In this document: piece after piece, positions 17,374-26,336 of the stretch
How positions within the stretch are numbered: the first letter of the stretch is position 1
Layout of the letters: each line of letters opens with the position of its first letter
Assembly: GCA_902577515.1 (NCBI GenBank)
Contig: CACGZJ010000004.1
Location: 38,283 to 102,282, forward strand
Length of the DNA: 64,000 nucleotides
Source of the DNA: an uncultured Bacteroidota bacterium
GTDB taxonomy: Bacteria; Bacteroidota; Bacteroidia; Flavobacteriales; Flavobacteriaceae
Direction of reading: 5' to 3'
Position numbers and translations under genes: made by a program
Notes under the pieces: model-generated
Database searches by the model: none
The model's input: only the letters and a program-made list of their open reading frames with translations
Told to the model about the DNA's origin: nothing

Positions 17374-18434
17374 TGTCTTCTTTTTTTAAGCTTACATATA
17401 ATCCACAAGCTTTTAGGACTTCTCTAGTAGTAACATTGTCCGCATTTGCCTTAGACCTTTTATTCTTCCAATTAATTATACCATCAAACATTGAGGGAAT
17501 TAATGTTATAGTACTATCTATATTATACTATTTAATTCTTTTTTTAATTATACGGTATTCAATTGAAATATACATAAAGCTTTACTTAGAAAGAGGAGTT
17601 AAGAAAGTTTTAGATGAGTTAAATGAAGAAATTCTAAAAGATACTTATGATGAAAAAGATCTTGAAAAGTTAACTCTTAATTTGATTCAGAAAGCTAGAG
17701 AGAGGACCTCTGAAATAAATGTTTTAAAGGATCAAGAAAATTACAGAAGAGAATTCCTTGGAAATATTTCACATGAATTAAAAACACCCCTTTTTACCAT
17801 TCAAGGGTATATTCTTACTCTTATTGAGGGAGCTATGAAAGATAAGAATGTTAGAGAAAAATATCTTAAGAGAGCAGCAAAAGGAGTTGAAAGATTAATT
17901 GCAATTGTTAAAGATTTAGATCTCATTACACAATTTGAATCAGGTATTAAAACTGTTGATAAAACAGATTTTAATGTTTTTGATTTAATTGATAATACAT
18001 TTGAATTAATGGAATTTGAATCTGAAAAGAATACTACTTCATTAAAATATGATAAAGATTACTCTGAGCCCATTTTTGTTAATGCTGATCAAGAAAGAAT
18101 TTTGCAAGTTCTAACTAATCTTGTTGTAAACTCATTGAAATATGGAACAAATAATGGTTATACTAAAGTTTCTGTTGAAGAGTTTGATAATGATAAGATA
18201 ATAGTAAAAGTCGCTGATAATGGTGAAGGGATTGATGAACAACATCTTCCTAGACTATTTGAAAGATTCTATAGAATTGATAAAAATCGTTCTAGAAAAA
18301 AAGGTGGATCTGGTTTAGGTCTTTCAATTGTAAAGCATATAATTGAAGCTCATCAAGAACAAATATTTGTTAAGAGTAAGCTTGGTGTAGGTACTGAATT
18401 TTCCTTTACCCTTCAAAAATCAAATTTTGAATAA
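17373..18434 (+). CDS. PhoR-like sensor histidine kinase
   Basis: 353 residues. Two N-terminal membrane helices (about 16-36 and 43-63) enclose only a very short external loop, so sensing is probably intramembrane or by partner. A cytoplasmic linker leads to the dimerisation domain with phosphoacceptor H134 in NISHELKTPLFT. The ATPase domain has the N box VVNSLKYG, G1 VADNGEGID, and G2 GGSGLGLSIVKHI. No PAS or extended HAMP domain is visible. It is translationally coupled to the upstream response regulator. Confidence 0.93.
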   Translation: MSSFFKLTYNPQAFRTSLVVTLSAFALDLLFFQLIIPSNIEGINVIVLSILYYLILFLIIRYSIEIYIKLYLERGVKKVLDELNEEILKDTYDEKDLEKLTLNLIQKARERTSEINVLKDQENYRREFLGNISHELKTPLFTIQGYILTLIEGAMKDKNVREKYLKRAAKGVERLIAIVKDLDLITQFESGIKTVDKTDFNVFDLIDNTFELMEFESEKNTTSLKYDKDYSEPIFVNADQERILQVLTNLVVNSLKYGTNNGYTKVSVEEFDNDKIIVKVADNGEGIDEQHLPRLFERFYRIDKNRSRKKGGSGLGLSIVKHIIEAHQEQIFVKSKLGVGTEFSFTLQKSNFE

Positions 18435-18449
18435 TTTGAAATGTAGAAA

Positions 18450-18767
18450 ATGAAAAAAGATGATTTTTTTCAAAGGGTTTACCATGTAGTTAAGAGAATA
18501 CCTTACGGTAGAGTTACAACTTATGGTTTAATTGCAAAGTACCTAGGATCTTCTTCAAGTGCTCGAACAGTTGGTTGGGCATTAAACGCTAGTCATAATG
18601 ACTCTTCAATACCTGCCCATAGAGTTGTGAATAGAAAAGGACTTCTAACAGGTAAACATCATTTTAAAGGTTTTGAATTAATGCGACAATTATTAGAGAG
18701 TGAAGGAATAATAATAGAAGATGATAAAGTATTAGATTTTGAACAAAAGATTTGGACCCCTAAATAA
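18450..18767 (+). CDS. Alkyltransferase-like (ATL) DNA-binding protein
   Basis: 105 residues, the C-terminal DNA-binding domain of O6-methylguanine-DNA methyltransferase. IPYGRVTTYGLIAKYLG carries the helix-turn-helix start and GWALNAS the Arg-finger region. The active-site motif PCHRV is PAHRVV here, with A56 in place of the alkyl-accepting Cys. ATL proteins bind alkylated guanine and mark it for nucleotide excision repair instead of transferring the alkyl group. It lies 15 bases downstream of the histidine kinase and may be read from the same transcript. Confidence 0.9.
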   Translation: MKKDDFFQRVYHVVKRIPYGRVTTYGLIAKYLGSSSSARTVGWALNASHNDSSIPAHRVVNRKGLLTGKHHFKGFELMRQLLESEGIIIEDDKVLDFEQKIWTPK

Positions 18768-18806
18768 TTAGTATTTTCTTGGGTTTTTTAAGTTATTACT
18801 TACTAG

Positions 18807-18814
18807 TATATTTG
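18807..18814 (+). promoter_or_regulatory. Candidate -7 promoter box for the mrp-nifU-FNR operon
   Basis: TATATTTG matches the Bacteroidota -7 consensus exactly, 11 bases before the mrp ATG. A TTG at 18779-18781 lies 25 bases upstream, slightly longer than the usual 17-23 spacing. The predicted 5' leader is only about 6 bases. Confidence 0.45.
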
Positions 18815-18825
18815 TATTAAGTTTT

Positions 18826-19953
18826 ATGGAGCTATCAAAAAAAAATATTTCAAAAACTCTTGAAAAAATTAATATATCAGGCTCAGATGATAATATAGTT
18901 TCATCTGGAGTTCTAAAAAATATTCAAGTTTTTGGTGATCAAGTTGATATTGATCTCTCATTAAGTAATCCAACTCTTCAGGCAAGAAAAAAGCTTGAAG
19001 TAGATATAATGAAAATTATTCATAATGAGATTTATGAAAAAGCTAAGATAAATATCAATACTAAAATTGAAAAAGCACCTGCTAAAATCTCATCACAATC
19101 GAAAAAAATTTCTGGTGTTGACTCAATTATTGCAGTTTCATCAGCAAAAGGTGGAGTAGGTAAATCTACTTTAACAATTAATCTTGCCGCCTCTCTTGCA
19201 AAAAAAGGATGTAAAGTAGGAATATTAGATGCAGATATTTATGGTCCTTCAGTCCCAACAATGATGGATGTTGAAGGATATGTCCCTAAGTCAATAAAAG
19301 TTAATGAAGAGTCAAAGATTGATCCAATTGAAAGTTATGGTGTAAAAATTATGTCAATTGGGTTTTTCACGAAGCTTGACCAGGCTGTTGTCTGGCGAGG
19401 TCCTATGGCTTCGAAAGCTCTAAACCAAATGATTTTTGATACTAATTGGGGTGAGCTTGATTTTCTTTTTTTAGATCTTCCTCCAGGCACTGGGGATATT
19501 CATCTAAGTCTGGTTCAATCACTTCCTATTACAGGATCTATTATTGTTAGTACTCCTCAGAATGTAGCTCTTGCAGATGCTAGAAGAGGAATAAAAATGT
19601 TCCAGCAGGATAGTATATCAGTTCCAATTCTTGGCTTGGTTGAAAATATGGCATATTTTAAAACAGAGGACTCAGAAGAGAAGCATTATATTTTTGGAGA
19701 AGCAGGAGTTAAATATCTTTCAAAGGATTTAAATATTAATTTTTTAGGAGAGATACCCTTAATTAAAAGTTTAAGAGAAGCCTCTGATTTTGGTAGGCCT
19801 GCATCACTGCAAGAATCAACTGAAGCTTCAAAAATCTTTGATGATATCTCCAAAAATGTAGTTGAACAATTATTAATAAGAAATAAAGAATTACCACCCA
19901 CTAAAATTGTAGAAATTACTAATTTAGTAGGGTGTTCAGCAATTAAAAAATAA
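18826..19953 (+). CDS. mrp: Mrp/NBP35-type iron-sulfur cluster carrier ATPase
   Basis: 375 residues. An N-terminal MIP18/DUF59-like domain (about 1-80) is followed by a ParA/MinD-type deviant P-loop, SSAKGGVGKSTLTINLA at about 105-121. Further blocks are DADIYGPSVP, VWRGPMASKALNQ and DLPPGTGDIHLSL. These proteins carry 4Fe-4S clusters to apo-enzymes. The C-terminal CxxC found in many Mrp proteins is absent: the region after VENMAYF reads TEDSEEKHYIFG, which I believe is the usual bacteroidetal variant. It overlaps the NifU-like gene by one base, consistent with a shared Fe-S role. Confidence 0.93.
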   Translation: MELSKKNISKTLEKINISGSDDNIVSSGVLKNIQVFGDQVDIDLSLSNPTLQARKKLEVDIMKIIHNEIYEKAKININTKIEKAPAKISSQSKKISGVDSIIAVSSAKGGVGKSTLTINLAASLAKKGCKVGILDADIYGPSVPTMMDVEGYVPKSIKVNEESKIDPIESYGVKIMSIGFFTKLDQAVVWRGPMASKALNQMIFDTNWGELDFLFLDLPPGTGDIHLSLVQSLPITGSIIVSTPQNVALADARRGIKMFQQDSISVPILGLVENMAYFKTEDSEEKHYIFGEAGVKYLSKDLNINFLGEIPLIKSLREASDFGRPASLQESTEASKIFDDISKNVVEQLLIRNKELPPTKIVEITNLVGCSAIKK

Positions 19954-20195
19954 TGTCAAAACTTGAAAACAAAATCTTAGAAGCATTAGATGAAATTAGG
20001 CCCTATTTGGTTAAAGACGGAGGTGATATCTCTCTTTCCTCTATTAATGGCAAGAAAGTAAAGGTAAAACTTCATGGAGCTTGTGCCGACTGTACGGTAA
20101 ATCAAATGACTTTAAAAAACGGGGTAGAGACTACGATCAAAAAATATGCACCCGAGATAGAAGTTGTTGAATCTGCCCTTCCTCTATCAAAATGA
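19953..20195 (+). CDS. NifU C-terminal-domain Fe-S scaffold protein
   Basis: 80 residues consisting of a single NifU-like domain (Nfu type). The cluster ligands are the two Cys of CADC (in LHGACADCTVNQMTLKNG, about residues 49-52). The N-terminal half has LDEIRPYLVKDGGDI, the family hallmark. It probably assembles or passes on a 4Fe-4S cluster with the Mrp protein encoded immediately upstream. An ATGA overlap couples it to the flavoprotein gene downstream. Confidence 0.95.
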   Translation: MSKLENKILEALDEIRPYLVKDGGDISLSSINGKKVKVKLHGACADCTVNQMTLKNGVETTIKKYAPEIEVVESALPLSK

Positions 20196-21244
20196 TAAAA
20201 ACTGATATACTAATTATTGGTGCTGGTCCTACGGGGTTATTCGCAGTATTTGAAGCTGGCCTATTAAAAATGAAATGCCACGTCCTTGACTCTCTAACAC
20301 AGCCAGGTGGCCAACTTATTGAATTATATCCCAAAAAACCTATCTATGATATACCAGGATATCCAGAGATAATCGCAGGTGATTTAATTGAAAATCTTCT
20401 AGAACAGATTGAGCCTTTTTCTCCTACATACACTTTAGGAGAAACTGCTGAAGGAATTGAAAAGCTTAATGATGGATCATTCATTGTTTCAACGGACAAA
20501 AAGACTAAAATAAATGCTAGTGTTATAGCAATAGCTGGAGGCCTTGGAACCTTTACTCCTAGAAAACCTAATATTTCTAATATATCTGATTATGAAGAAA
20601 ATGGTGTTCTCTACATGGTCAAGGACCCTAATGATTTTAGTGATAAAAATGTTTTGATTGCAGGTGGAGGCGACTCTGCTCTTGATTGGACAATACACTT
20701 ATCTGAAATTGCTAAAAAAGTAACTTTAGTTCATAGAAGAAATGGATTTAGGGGAGCTGATGAATCTGTAGCAAGGGTTCAGGAATTAAAAAATTCTGGA
20801 AAAATTGATGTTATAACTCCAGGTCAAGTAATACAACTTCATGGAGAAAAATCTTTAGACTCTGTTTCGATTGATATGGACGGAGAAGTCAAAACTTCTA
20901 AAGTTGACTTTTTCATCCCCCTGTTTGGACTTATCCCTAAGCTTGGTCCAATTAAAGATTGGGGACTTAATATTGAAAATAATGCAATAAAAGTTAATAA
21001 TAGTTTGGATTATCAGACCAATATTGATGGTATTTATGCTATTGGAGATGTTAATACATATCCAGGAAAACTCAAATTAATACTCTCTGGTTTTCATGAA
21101 GCTGCAGTGATGTGTCATAGTGCTTATTCTAAATTAAATCCTGGCAAGAAGAACATTCTCAAGTACACAACAGTAAGTGGTGTGGAAGGATTTGATGGAT
21201 CAAAAAAAGAAGCAAAAAAGTCACAAATAAAAAAGATTGATTAG
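20192..21244 (+). CDS. Thioredoxin-reductase-like ferredoxin--NADP(+) reductase
   Basis: 350 residues. The N-terminal FAD-binding GxGxxG is IIGAGPTGLFAVFEAG (residues 7-22), the substrate region has DSLTQPGGQLIELYP, the NAD(P)-binding loop is VLIAGGGDSALDW near residue 155, and the C-terminal FAD contact is GIYAIGDVNTYPGK. There is no CxxC redox pair, so it is not thioredoxin reductase. The combination fits the TrxR-like FNR of Bacillus and Bacteroidota, which exchanges electrons between NADPH and ferredoxin. No ferredoxin gene is next to it. The operon context with Mrp and NifU suggests it supplies reducing power for Fe-S metabolism (inference). Confidence 0.9.
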   Translation: MIKTDILIIGAGPTGLFAVFEAGLLKMKCHVLDSLTQPGGQLIELYPKKPIYDIPGYPEIIAGDLIENLLEQIEPFSPTYTLGETAEGIEKLNDGSFIVSTDKKTKINASVIAIAGGLGTFTPRKPNISNISDYEENGVLYMVKDPNDFSDKNVLIAGGGDSALDWTIHLSEIAKKVTLVHRRNGFRGADESVARVQELKNSGKIDVITPGQVIQLHGEKSLDSVSIDMDGEVKTSKVDFFIPLFGLIPKLGPIKDWGLNIENNAIKVNNSLDYQTNIDGIYAIGDVNTYPGKLKLILSGFHEAAVMCHSAYSKLNPGKKNILKYTTVSGVEGFDGSKKEAKKSQIKKID

Positions 21245-22701
21245 ATCTTGTTTATGAAGTTATTAAATGGATCCTTAAATTCAACTCCGTTATTTGTCCT
21301 CATTATTGTCAACCTATCAAAACTTTCAAGTCCCCATAACAAGAATTCAATAAAGAAAGGTTTATCCTTTTTATCAATGTCTGGAATAAATTTGTTTAAT
21401 AGAGAATCTGCATCTTTAACTTTATTAAGAATTGATTCGTAATCCTTATTACTTAAATCATCTCTAAGAATTACTTGATTGACTGTAAACCATTCTAGAA
21501 TAGAATCATAAACTGATATTTCATCCTGTTTTGTGAGTTTCTCAATTTTTGGAAAATATTCTATAAATAATGTCTTTACAGCCTCTGATATTAAATTATA
21601 GGAAACCTGCTCAGCTCCTTCTTCCTCTCCTTCATAAACAAGCTCAACTTTACCATTTATTGAAGAGATAATTGAGTTAAAATCAGACATTCTAATTGTT
21701 GTTATTTCTTCTTTATTGATTAACATTCTTCTTTCTGCAGAGCTAACTAGGTTTTGTAAACTGGTAATACTCATTCTAGCACTTACTCCACTTTTTTTGT
21801 CCACTAACTCACTCTCTCTTGCTTCAAAACATACTTGTTCAATAATATCTCTTGCAATCTCTGGTATATGAATCTTTGAAATAGTTTCAGAATTCAATTT
21901 TGACTCTTGACTTGTAATTGTTTTTGCAATTTCTACAGACTCAGGATAATGAGTTAAAATCTGTGAACCAATTCTATCTTTTAATGGCGTAACTATACTT
22001 CCTCTGTTTGTATAATCCTCTGGGTTAGAGGTAAAAATAAATTGAATATCAAGGGGAAGCCTAACCTTGAATCCTCTTATTTGAATTTCTTTTTCTTCAA
22101 GAATGGAGAATAAAGATACTTGAATTCTAGGTTGAAGATCCGGCAGCTCATTTAAAACAAAAATACATCTGTGGGCTCTAGGTATTAAACCAAAATGAAT
22201 TACCTCTTCATCAGAATACGATAACTTGAGATTAGTAGCTTTGATTGGATCTATATCACCTATTAGGTCAGAAACAGTTACGTCAGGTGTTGCAAGTTTT
22301 TCGTAAAACCTTTCACTCTTATGAATCCAGTCAATCTTTGTATTATCTCCATCTGATTTTATTTTTTCTAAAGAACTTTTGAAGATGGGATTTAAAGGAT
22401 CATCATTTGTATCAGAATCTTTAACAATAGGAATCCACTCGTCTAATAGTTCTATACAAGTTCTAGCAAGTTTTGTTTTTGCTTGACCTCTTAGACCAAG
22501 AAGATTGATACTATGATTGGATAAAAATGCCCTTTCTACACTGGGTATAACTGTTTCCTCATACCCAATTAATTCAGAAAAAACATTTTTACCATTTAGT
22601 AAATTTGATCTAAGATTATCAGTTATTTCTTGGTTCAAAGTTTTTGAGTGGTAACCACTCTTTTTTAATTCTCCTATTGTTTTGTATTTAGGTTTTTTCA
22701 T
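21241..22701 (-). CDS. Magnesium-chelatase-like AAA+ ATPase
   Basis: 486 residues. An AAA+ module of the ChlI/BchI-related helix-2-insert clade. The Walker A loop is non-standard, GLRGQAKTKLAR, with Ala before the Lys; I recall this spelling from this subgroup. CIFVLNELPDLQPRIQ is the Walker B/pre-sensor region (NE in place of DE). IQFIFTSNPEDYTNRG is sensor 1, and LVSSAERR near residue 320 belongs to the lid. It overlaps the VWA gene by one base. Such AAA+/VWA pairs act as remodelling or metal-insertion chaperones, but this pair has no known target and no chelatase H subunit nearby. It overlaps the convergent FNR gene by 4 bases. Confidence 0.85.
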   Translation of the reverse strand: MKKPKYKTIGELKKSGYHSKTLNQEITDNLRSNLLNGKNVFSELIGYEETVIPSVERAFLSNHSINLLGLRGQAKTKLARTCIELLDEWIPIVKDSDTNDDPLNPIFKSSLEKIKSDGDNTKIDWIHKSERFYEKLATPDVTVSDLIGDIDPIKATNLKLSYSDEEVIHFGLIPRAHRCIFVLNELPDLQPRIQVSLFSILEEKEIQIRGFKVRLPLDIQFIFTSNPEDYTNRGSIVTPLKDRIGSQILTHYPESVEIAKTITSQESKLNSETISKIHIPEIARDIIEQVCFEARESELVDKKSGVSARMSITSLQNLVSSAERRMLINKEEITTIRMSDFNSIISSINGKVELVYEGEEEGAEQVSYNLISEAVKTLFIEYFPKIEKLTKQDEISVYDSILEWFTVNQVILRDDLSNKDYESILNKVKDADSLLNKFIPDIDKKDKPFFIEFLLWGLESFDRLTIMRTNNGVEFKDPFNNFINKI

Positions 22702-23804
22702 TATCTCAATTTTTGTCTTCTATTTTTGTCATAATCTTCAAAAATCATTTCACTCAAACCCTCAAGACCTGTGTAAAATGCTTTACCGTTATTTACTTCA
22801 GAGAATTTTTTTACAAATGTCTGGAGATATGGATCACTGGCAATCATAAAAGTAGTTATTGGAATATTATTCTTTTTTGCTTGCCTGGCCCTATTATAGC
22901 ATTGATCCAAAATGAAGTTGTCAAGTCCAGCACTATTCTTGTAAAAGCCATCTTTAGTAAACATACAGCTTGGTTTTCCATCAGTTATCATAAATATCTG
23001 TTTATTGTTATTTTTTCTCTTTCTAAGTATATCAAAAGCTAGGTCAAGTCCAGCAACTGTGTTAGTGTGATAAGGACCTACCTTTAGATATGGGAGATCT
23101 TTGATACTTATTGGTCTTGCTTCATCTCCAAATGATAAAATATCAATAGTATCTTTTGGAAATTTGGTTTTAATATATTCAACCAATGCCATAGCAACCT
23201 TTTTTGCTGGTGTGATCCTATCTTCACCATAAAGGATCATGCTGTGACTTATATCAATCATAAGTACAGTACTCATCTGTGAATTATGATTTGAATTCCA
23301 AACAACTAAGTCATCCTTCTTTAGACTTAAATCATTTTCACCTGAAGATATTATAGCATTTTTTAGACTTTCAGTTAACAAAATTCTATCAAGCGGGTCA
23401 CCAAATTCGAAATCTTTAATATTCAGATTTTCATCACTTCCAGAAGATGAATATTTCGTCTTATGATTACCTTTTTTGGTTTTTTTAAGGTTTCCAAATA
23501 AGTGTTTAAGAACATGCTTCCTTAGAAGTCTCTCTGTTTTAGAGCTAATCTTAATACTATCTCCATTTGCTGAAATTTCTTTCCTTACATATCCTTTTTT
23601 TAAAAGATCATTAACGAAATCATCAATTGTATAATTTTCATCGGTCAGTTTATATTCTTTATCAAGTTCTCTTAGCCATTCAATAGCTTCATCAAAATCA
23701 CCAGATGTATGAATGATTAGTTCTTTAAAAATATTAAATAGCTTTTCAAAGGGTGATAGCGAAGGTTCTTGAAAAGAACTGAATTTAAAAGCTGACTTTT
23801 TCAA
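22701..23804 (-). CDS. VWA domain protein, partner of the AAA+ ATPase
   Basis: 367 residues. The N-terminal half is helical and charged. The C-terminal von Willebrand A domain (about 175-355) has a complete MIDAS: DISHS (DxSxS) in VLMIDISHSMILYG, a Thr in the HTNTVAGLDLAFD loop and the Asp in MITDGKPS. There is no signal peptide, so it acts in the cytoplasm. Start codon is TTG at 23804; no ATG precedes the conserved N-terminal block. It is the first gene of a two-gene operon with the AAA+ gene and is divergent from mvaD. Confidence 0.85.
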   Translation of the reverse strand: MKKSAFKFSSFQEPSLSPFEKLFNIFKELIIHTSGDFDEAIEWLRELDKEYKLTDENYTIDDFVNDLLKKGYVRKEISANGDSIKISSKTERLLRKHVLKHLFGNLKKTKKGNHKTKYSSSGSDENLNIKDFEFGDPLDRILLTESLKNAIISSGENDLSLKKDDLVVWNSNHNSQMSTVLMIDISHSMILYGEDRITPAKKVAMALVEYIKTKFPKDTIDILSFGDEARPISIKDLPYLKVGPYHTNTVAGLDLAFDILRKRKNNNKQIFMITDGKPSCMFTKDGFYKNSAGLDNFILDQCYNRARQAKKNNIPITTFMIASDPYLQTFVKKFSEVNNGKAFYTGLEGLSEMIFEDYDKNRRQKLR

Positions 23805-23897
23805 ATTAATATACTTTTAGTAAATCCAAATTAAACAAATAATATTCATCCTGGAGTTTATCTTTACTATATTTAAAGGATTTTTAACAATATTTAA

Positions 23898-24968
23898 ATG
23901 GTTGAGCATGATTTTATTTGTTCTGATAGTTTTGAGTCTAGTGGAATAGTTGAGTGGAATTCTCCAAGTAATATTGCTCTTGTTAAGTATTGGGGTAAAA
24001 AACAAAATCAAATACCTCAAAATCCATCTATCAGTTTTACACTATCTAATTGCTATACAAATACTGTAGTTGAATTTAAACCAAAAAAAAATACTCAAAA
24101 TGAAATACATTTCAAATTTGATGGAAAGGAAAATCAAGATTTTGAAAAAAAAGTAAATACTTTTATTAAAAGTATTGACAAGTATTTTGGATTTCTAAAA
24201 AATCATGATTTATACATAAACTCAAAAAATAATTTTCCACATAGTAGTGGAATTGCATCTTCTGCATCTTCTATGTCAGCTTTGGCATCATGTTTAGTAG
24301 ATATTGAATCTCAGATTACAAGTAATGACAATGATTTTAATCTTAGAAAGAAATCATTTATATCTAGACTAGGATCCGGAAGTGCATCTAGGAGTATTGA
24401 AGGTCCAGTAACACTTTGGGGGAAAACACATGCTTTTAAAGAAAGTTCAGATTTATATGCTGTGAATATTTCACATGAAGTTGATAAAATATTTCATGAT
24501 TATAATAATACAATATTGATAATTGATCCTGGTCAGAAAGTGATTTCAAGTTCTTTAGGACATGAGTTAATGAATAAGAACCCTTTTTCTAAAAAAAGAT
24601 TTGAAATTGCAAAAAATAATACTGAAAGACTAAAAGATATTTTAAAATCAGGTGAGTTAGATGACTTCATTACTATTACTGAATCAGAAGCATTAATGAT
24701 TCACTCATTAATGTTGACATCTGACCCATACTATATCCTTATGAAGCCAAATACTTTAGAGGCAATTTATAAAGTATTAGAATTCAGGAGAGAGACTAAA
24801 CTTCATTTAAGCTTTACATTAGATGCAGGTTCCAATGTCCATTTATTATACCCTAAATCTGAGGCTGAAATAATAACAAAATTTATAGATAATGAACTTC
24901 TTGTATTATGCAAGTCTAAATCTTGTATTCATGATCATCTAGGAAATGGTGCCACAAAAATCAGATAA
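23898..24968 (+). CDS. mvaD: Diphosphomevalonate decarboxylase
   Basis: 356 residues, GHMP kinase fold. It converts mevalonate 5-diphosphate to isopentenyl diphosphate. Signatures are SPSNIALVKYWGKK near residue 21, the Ser-rich phosphate loop SSGIASSASSMSALA (about 116-130), and GSGSASRSIEGPVTLW near residue 155. ATG at 23898 leaves a short leader before the core; a second ATG four codons downstream is also possible. The stop and the start of the next GHMP kinase overlap by one base, so two mevalonate steps are co-expressed. Confidence 0.94.
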   Translation: MVEHDFICSDSFESSGIVEWNSPSNIALVKYWGKKQNQIPQNPSISFTLSNCYTNTVVEFKPKKNTQNEIHFKFDGKENQDFEKKVNTFIKSIDKYFGFLKNHDLYINSKNNFPHSSGIASSASSMSALASCLVDIESQITSNDNDFNLRKKSFISRLGSGSASRSIEGPVTLWGKTHAFKESSDLYAVNISHEVDKIFHDYNNTILIIDPGQKVISSSLGHELMNKNPFSKKRFEIAKNNTERLKDILKSGELDDFITITESEALMIHSLMLTSDPYYILMKPNTLEAIYKVLEFRRETKLHLSFTLDAGSNVHLLYPKSEAEIITKFIDNELLVLCKSKSCIHDHLGNGATKIR

Positions 24969-25849
24969 TGGATAATAAAAAATTTTATTCAAAAGTTTTA
25001 CTATTTGGCGAATATGGAGTTTTATCAAACTCTAATGCATTATCCATTCCTTTAGAAAAATTCTATGGTTATTTAAATAAATCAGATTTTTTAAATAATG
25101 ACGAGAAGATTTCAAATTCTAATATTCTCCAGTTATATGAATTTATGATTGATTTAGACATTGAAGATAAAATTGATTTTAATTTCTTTAAAAATGACAT
25201 AGATAAAGGGTTACACTTTGTTAGTAGCATACCTATTGCTTCAGGTTTAGGAAGCAGTGGTGCTCTTATTGCATCAGTTTTTGATTCATATCAAAAAAAA
25301 GATAATATTAATTTAAATGTGGAAGAGATAAAAAATCTATTGTCAATTATTGAATCAAAATTTCATGGAGAGTCTTCTGGTCTTGACCCATCTGTTTCAC
25401 TATTTAATAGTCCAGTATTTTATTCCAATAAGCAAATCAAATTGATAGATAAAATTCATTATAAAAACTTTACGATTTATATAATGGATAGTAAAATAAA
25501 CTCTTCAACAAAGAAAATGATTGAGGTATTTCAAAATAAAATGAATGAAATTGAATTTAGATATTTCTTTGAAAATAAATATATTATTAATACCAATGAG
25601 TGTATTGAATACCTTCTTAATGGTTCAGACTTATTCAAAGAAACTTTAAAACAATTATCAGAAAATACACTTAATAATTTTAAGGAAATGATTCCAAATC
25701 AATTAATAAATATCTGGGAAAATGGACTTAAAAGTGATTCATATTATATGAAGCTTTGTGGATCAGGGGGTGGAGGTTTCTTCTTGTTATTTGATTTTAA
25801 TAACCAAATAAACTCCAGTCTGTCTGACTTTAATTTATATCAGGTTTAA
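24968..25849 (+). CDS. GHMP-family kinase, probable mevalonate kinase
   Basis: 293 residues. Signatures are KVLLFGEYGVLSNSNALSIP at the N-terminus, the phosphate loop PIASGLGSSGALIASV near residue 90, and the C-terminal Gly-rich CGSGGGGFFLLF near residue 262. The immediate downstream position to mvaD and the ESSGLDPSVS segment favour mevalonate kinase over phosphomevalonate kinase. I am confident of the superfamily and less so of the exact substrate. Four bases separate it from gntK. Confidence 0.85.
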   Translation: MDNKKFYSKVLLFGEYGVLSNSNALSIPLEKFYGYLNKSDFLNNDEKISNSNILQLYEFMIDLDIEDKIDFNFFKNDIDKGLHFVSSIPIASGLGSSGALIASVFDSYQKKDNINLNVEEIKNLLSIIESKFHGESSGLDPSVSLFNSPVFYSNKQIKLIDKIHYKNFTIYIMDSKINSSTKKMIEVFQNKMNEIEFRYFFENKYIINTNECIEYLLNGSDLFKETLKQLSENTLNNFKEMIPNQLINIWENGLKSDSYYMKLCGSGGGGFFLLFDFNNQINSSLSDFNLYQV

Positions 25850-25853
25850 TAAA

Positions 25854-26336
25854 ATGTATAACGTTATAATTTTATTTGGTGTTAGTGGTTGTGGAAAGTC
25901 TCTAATAGGAAATCAATTATCAAAAGATTTACAATTCGAATTTATAGAAGGAGATGATTTCCATTCAAATGAAAATATTGAAAAAATGAAAAATAATATT
26001 CCATTAAATGATGATGATAGAGAGGTATGGCTTGATCAAATTAATAAAGAGCTTAATAAATTAAGAAATAAAAATGTTGTTATTGCATGTTCTGCTCTAA
26101 AAGAGATATACAGAAAAAGACTAGTTAAAGGTATAGTAGCTAAGATAGATTGGTTTTGTTTAAAAGGAACTTTTGATCTTATAGAAAAAAGGCTTGATAA
26201 TAGAGGTGATCATTATTTTAAGTCAACATTGCTTAAATCTCAATTTGATATAATTGAATATCCTGATTATTGTACATTTATAGATATCATTGAAACCCCT
26301 GACAAGATCGTTGAAATAATTAAATCTGCATTGTAA
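25854..26336 (+). CDS. gntK: Gluconokinase
   Basis: 160 residues, a short P-loop kinase. Walker A is FGVSGCGKSLIGNQL (about 7-21), followed by the substrate segment FIEGDDFHSNENIEKM and the ACSALKEIYRKRL block. GntK phosphorylates gluconate to 6-phosphogluconate. The downstream genes encode the next enzyme (Gnd) with no intervening base, and a gluconate permease, so the three make a complete gluconate uptake and oxidation unit. Confidence 0.94.
   Translation: MYNVIILFGVSGCGKSLIGNQLSKDLQFEFIEGDDFHSNENIEKMKNNIPLNDDDREVWLDQINKELNKLRNKNVVIACSALKEIYRKRLVKGIVAKIDWFCLKGTFDLIEKRLDNRGDHYFKSTLLKSQFDIIEYPDYCTFIDIIETPDKIVEIIKSAL

Noticed and set aside
18450..18767. Active methylguanine-DNA methyltransferase
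   Set aside because: The acceptor Cys of PCHRV is Ala, so it is called an alkyltransferase-like protein instead.
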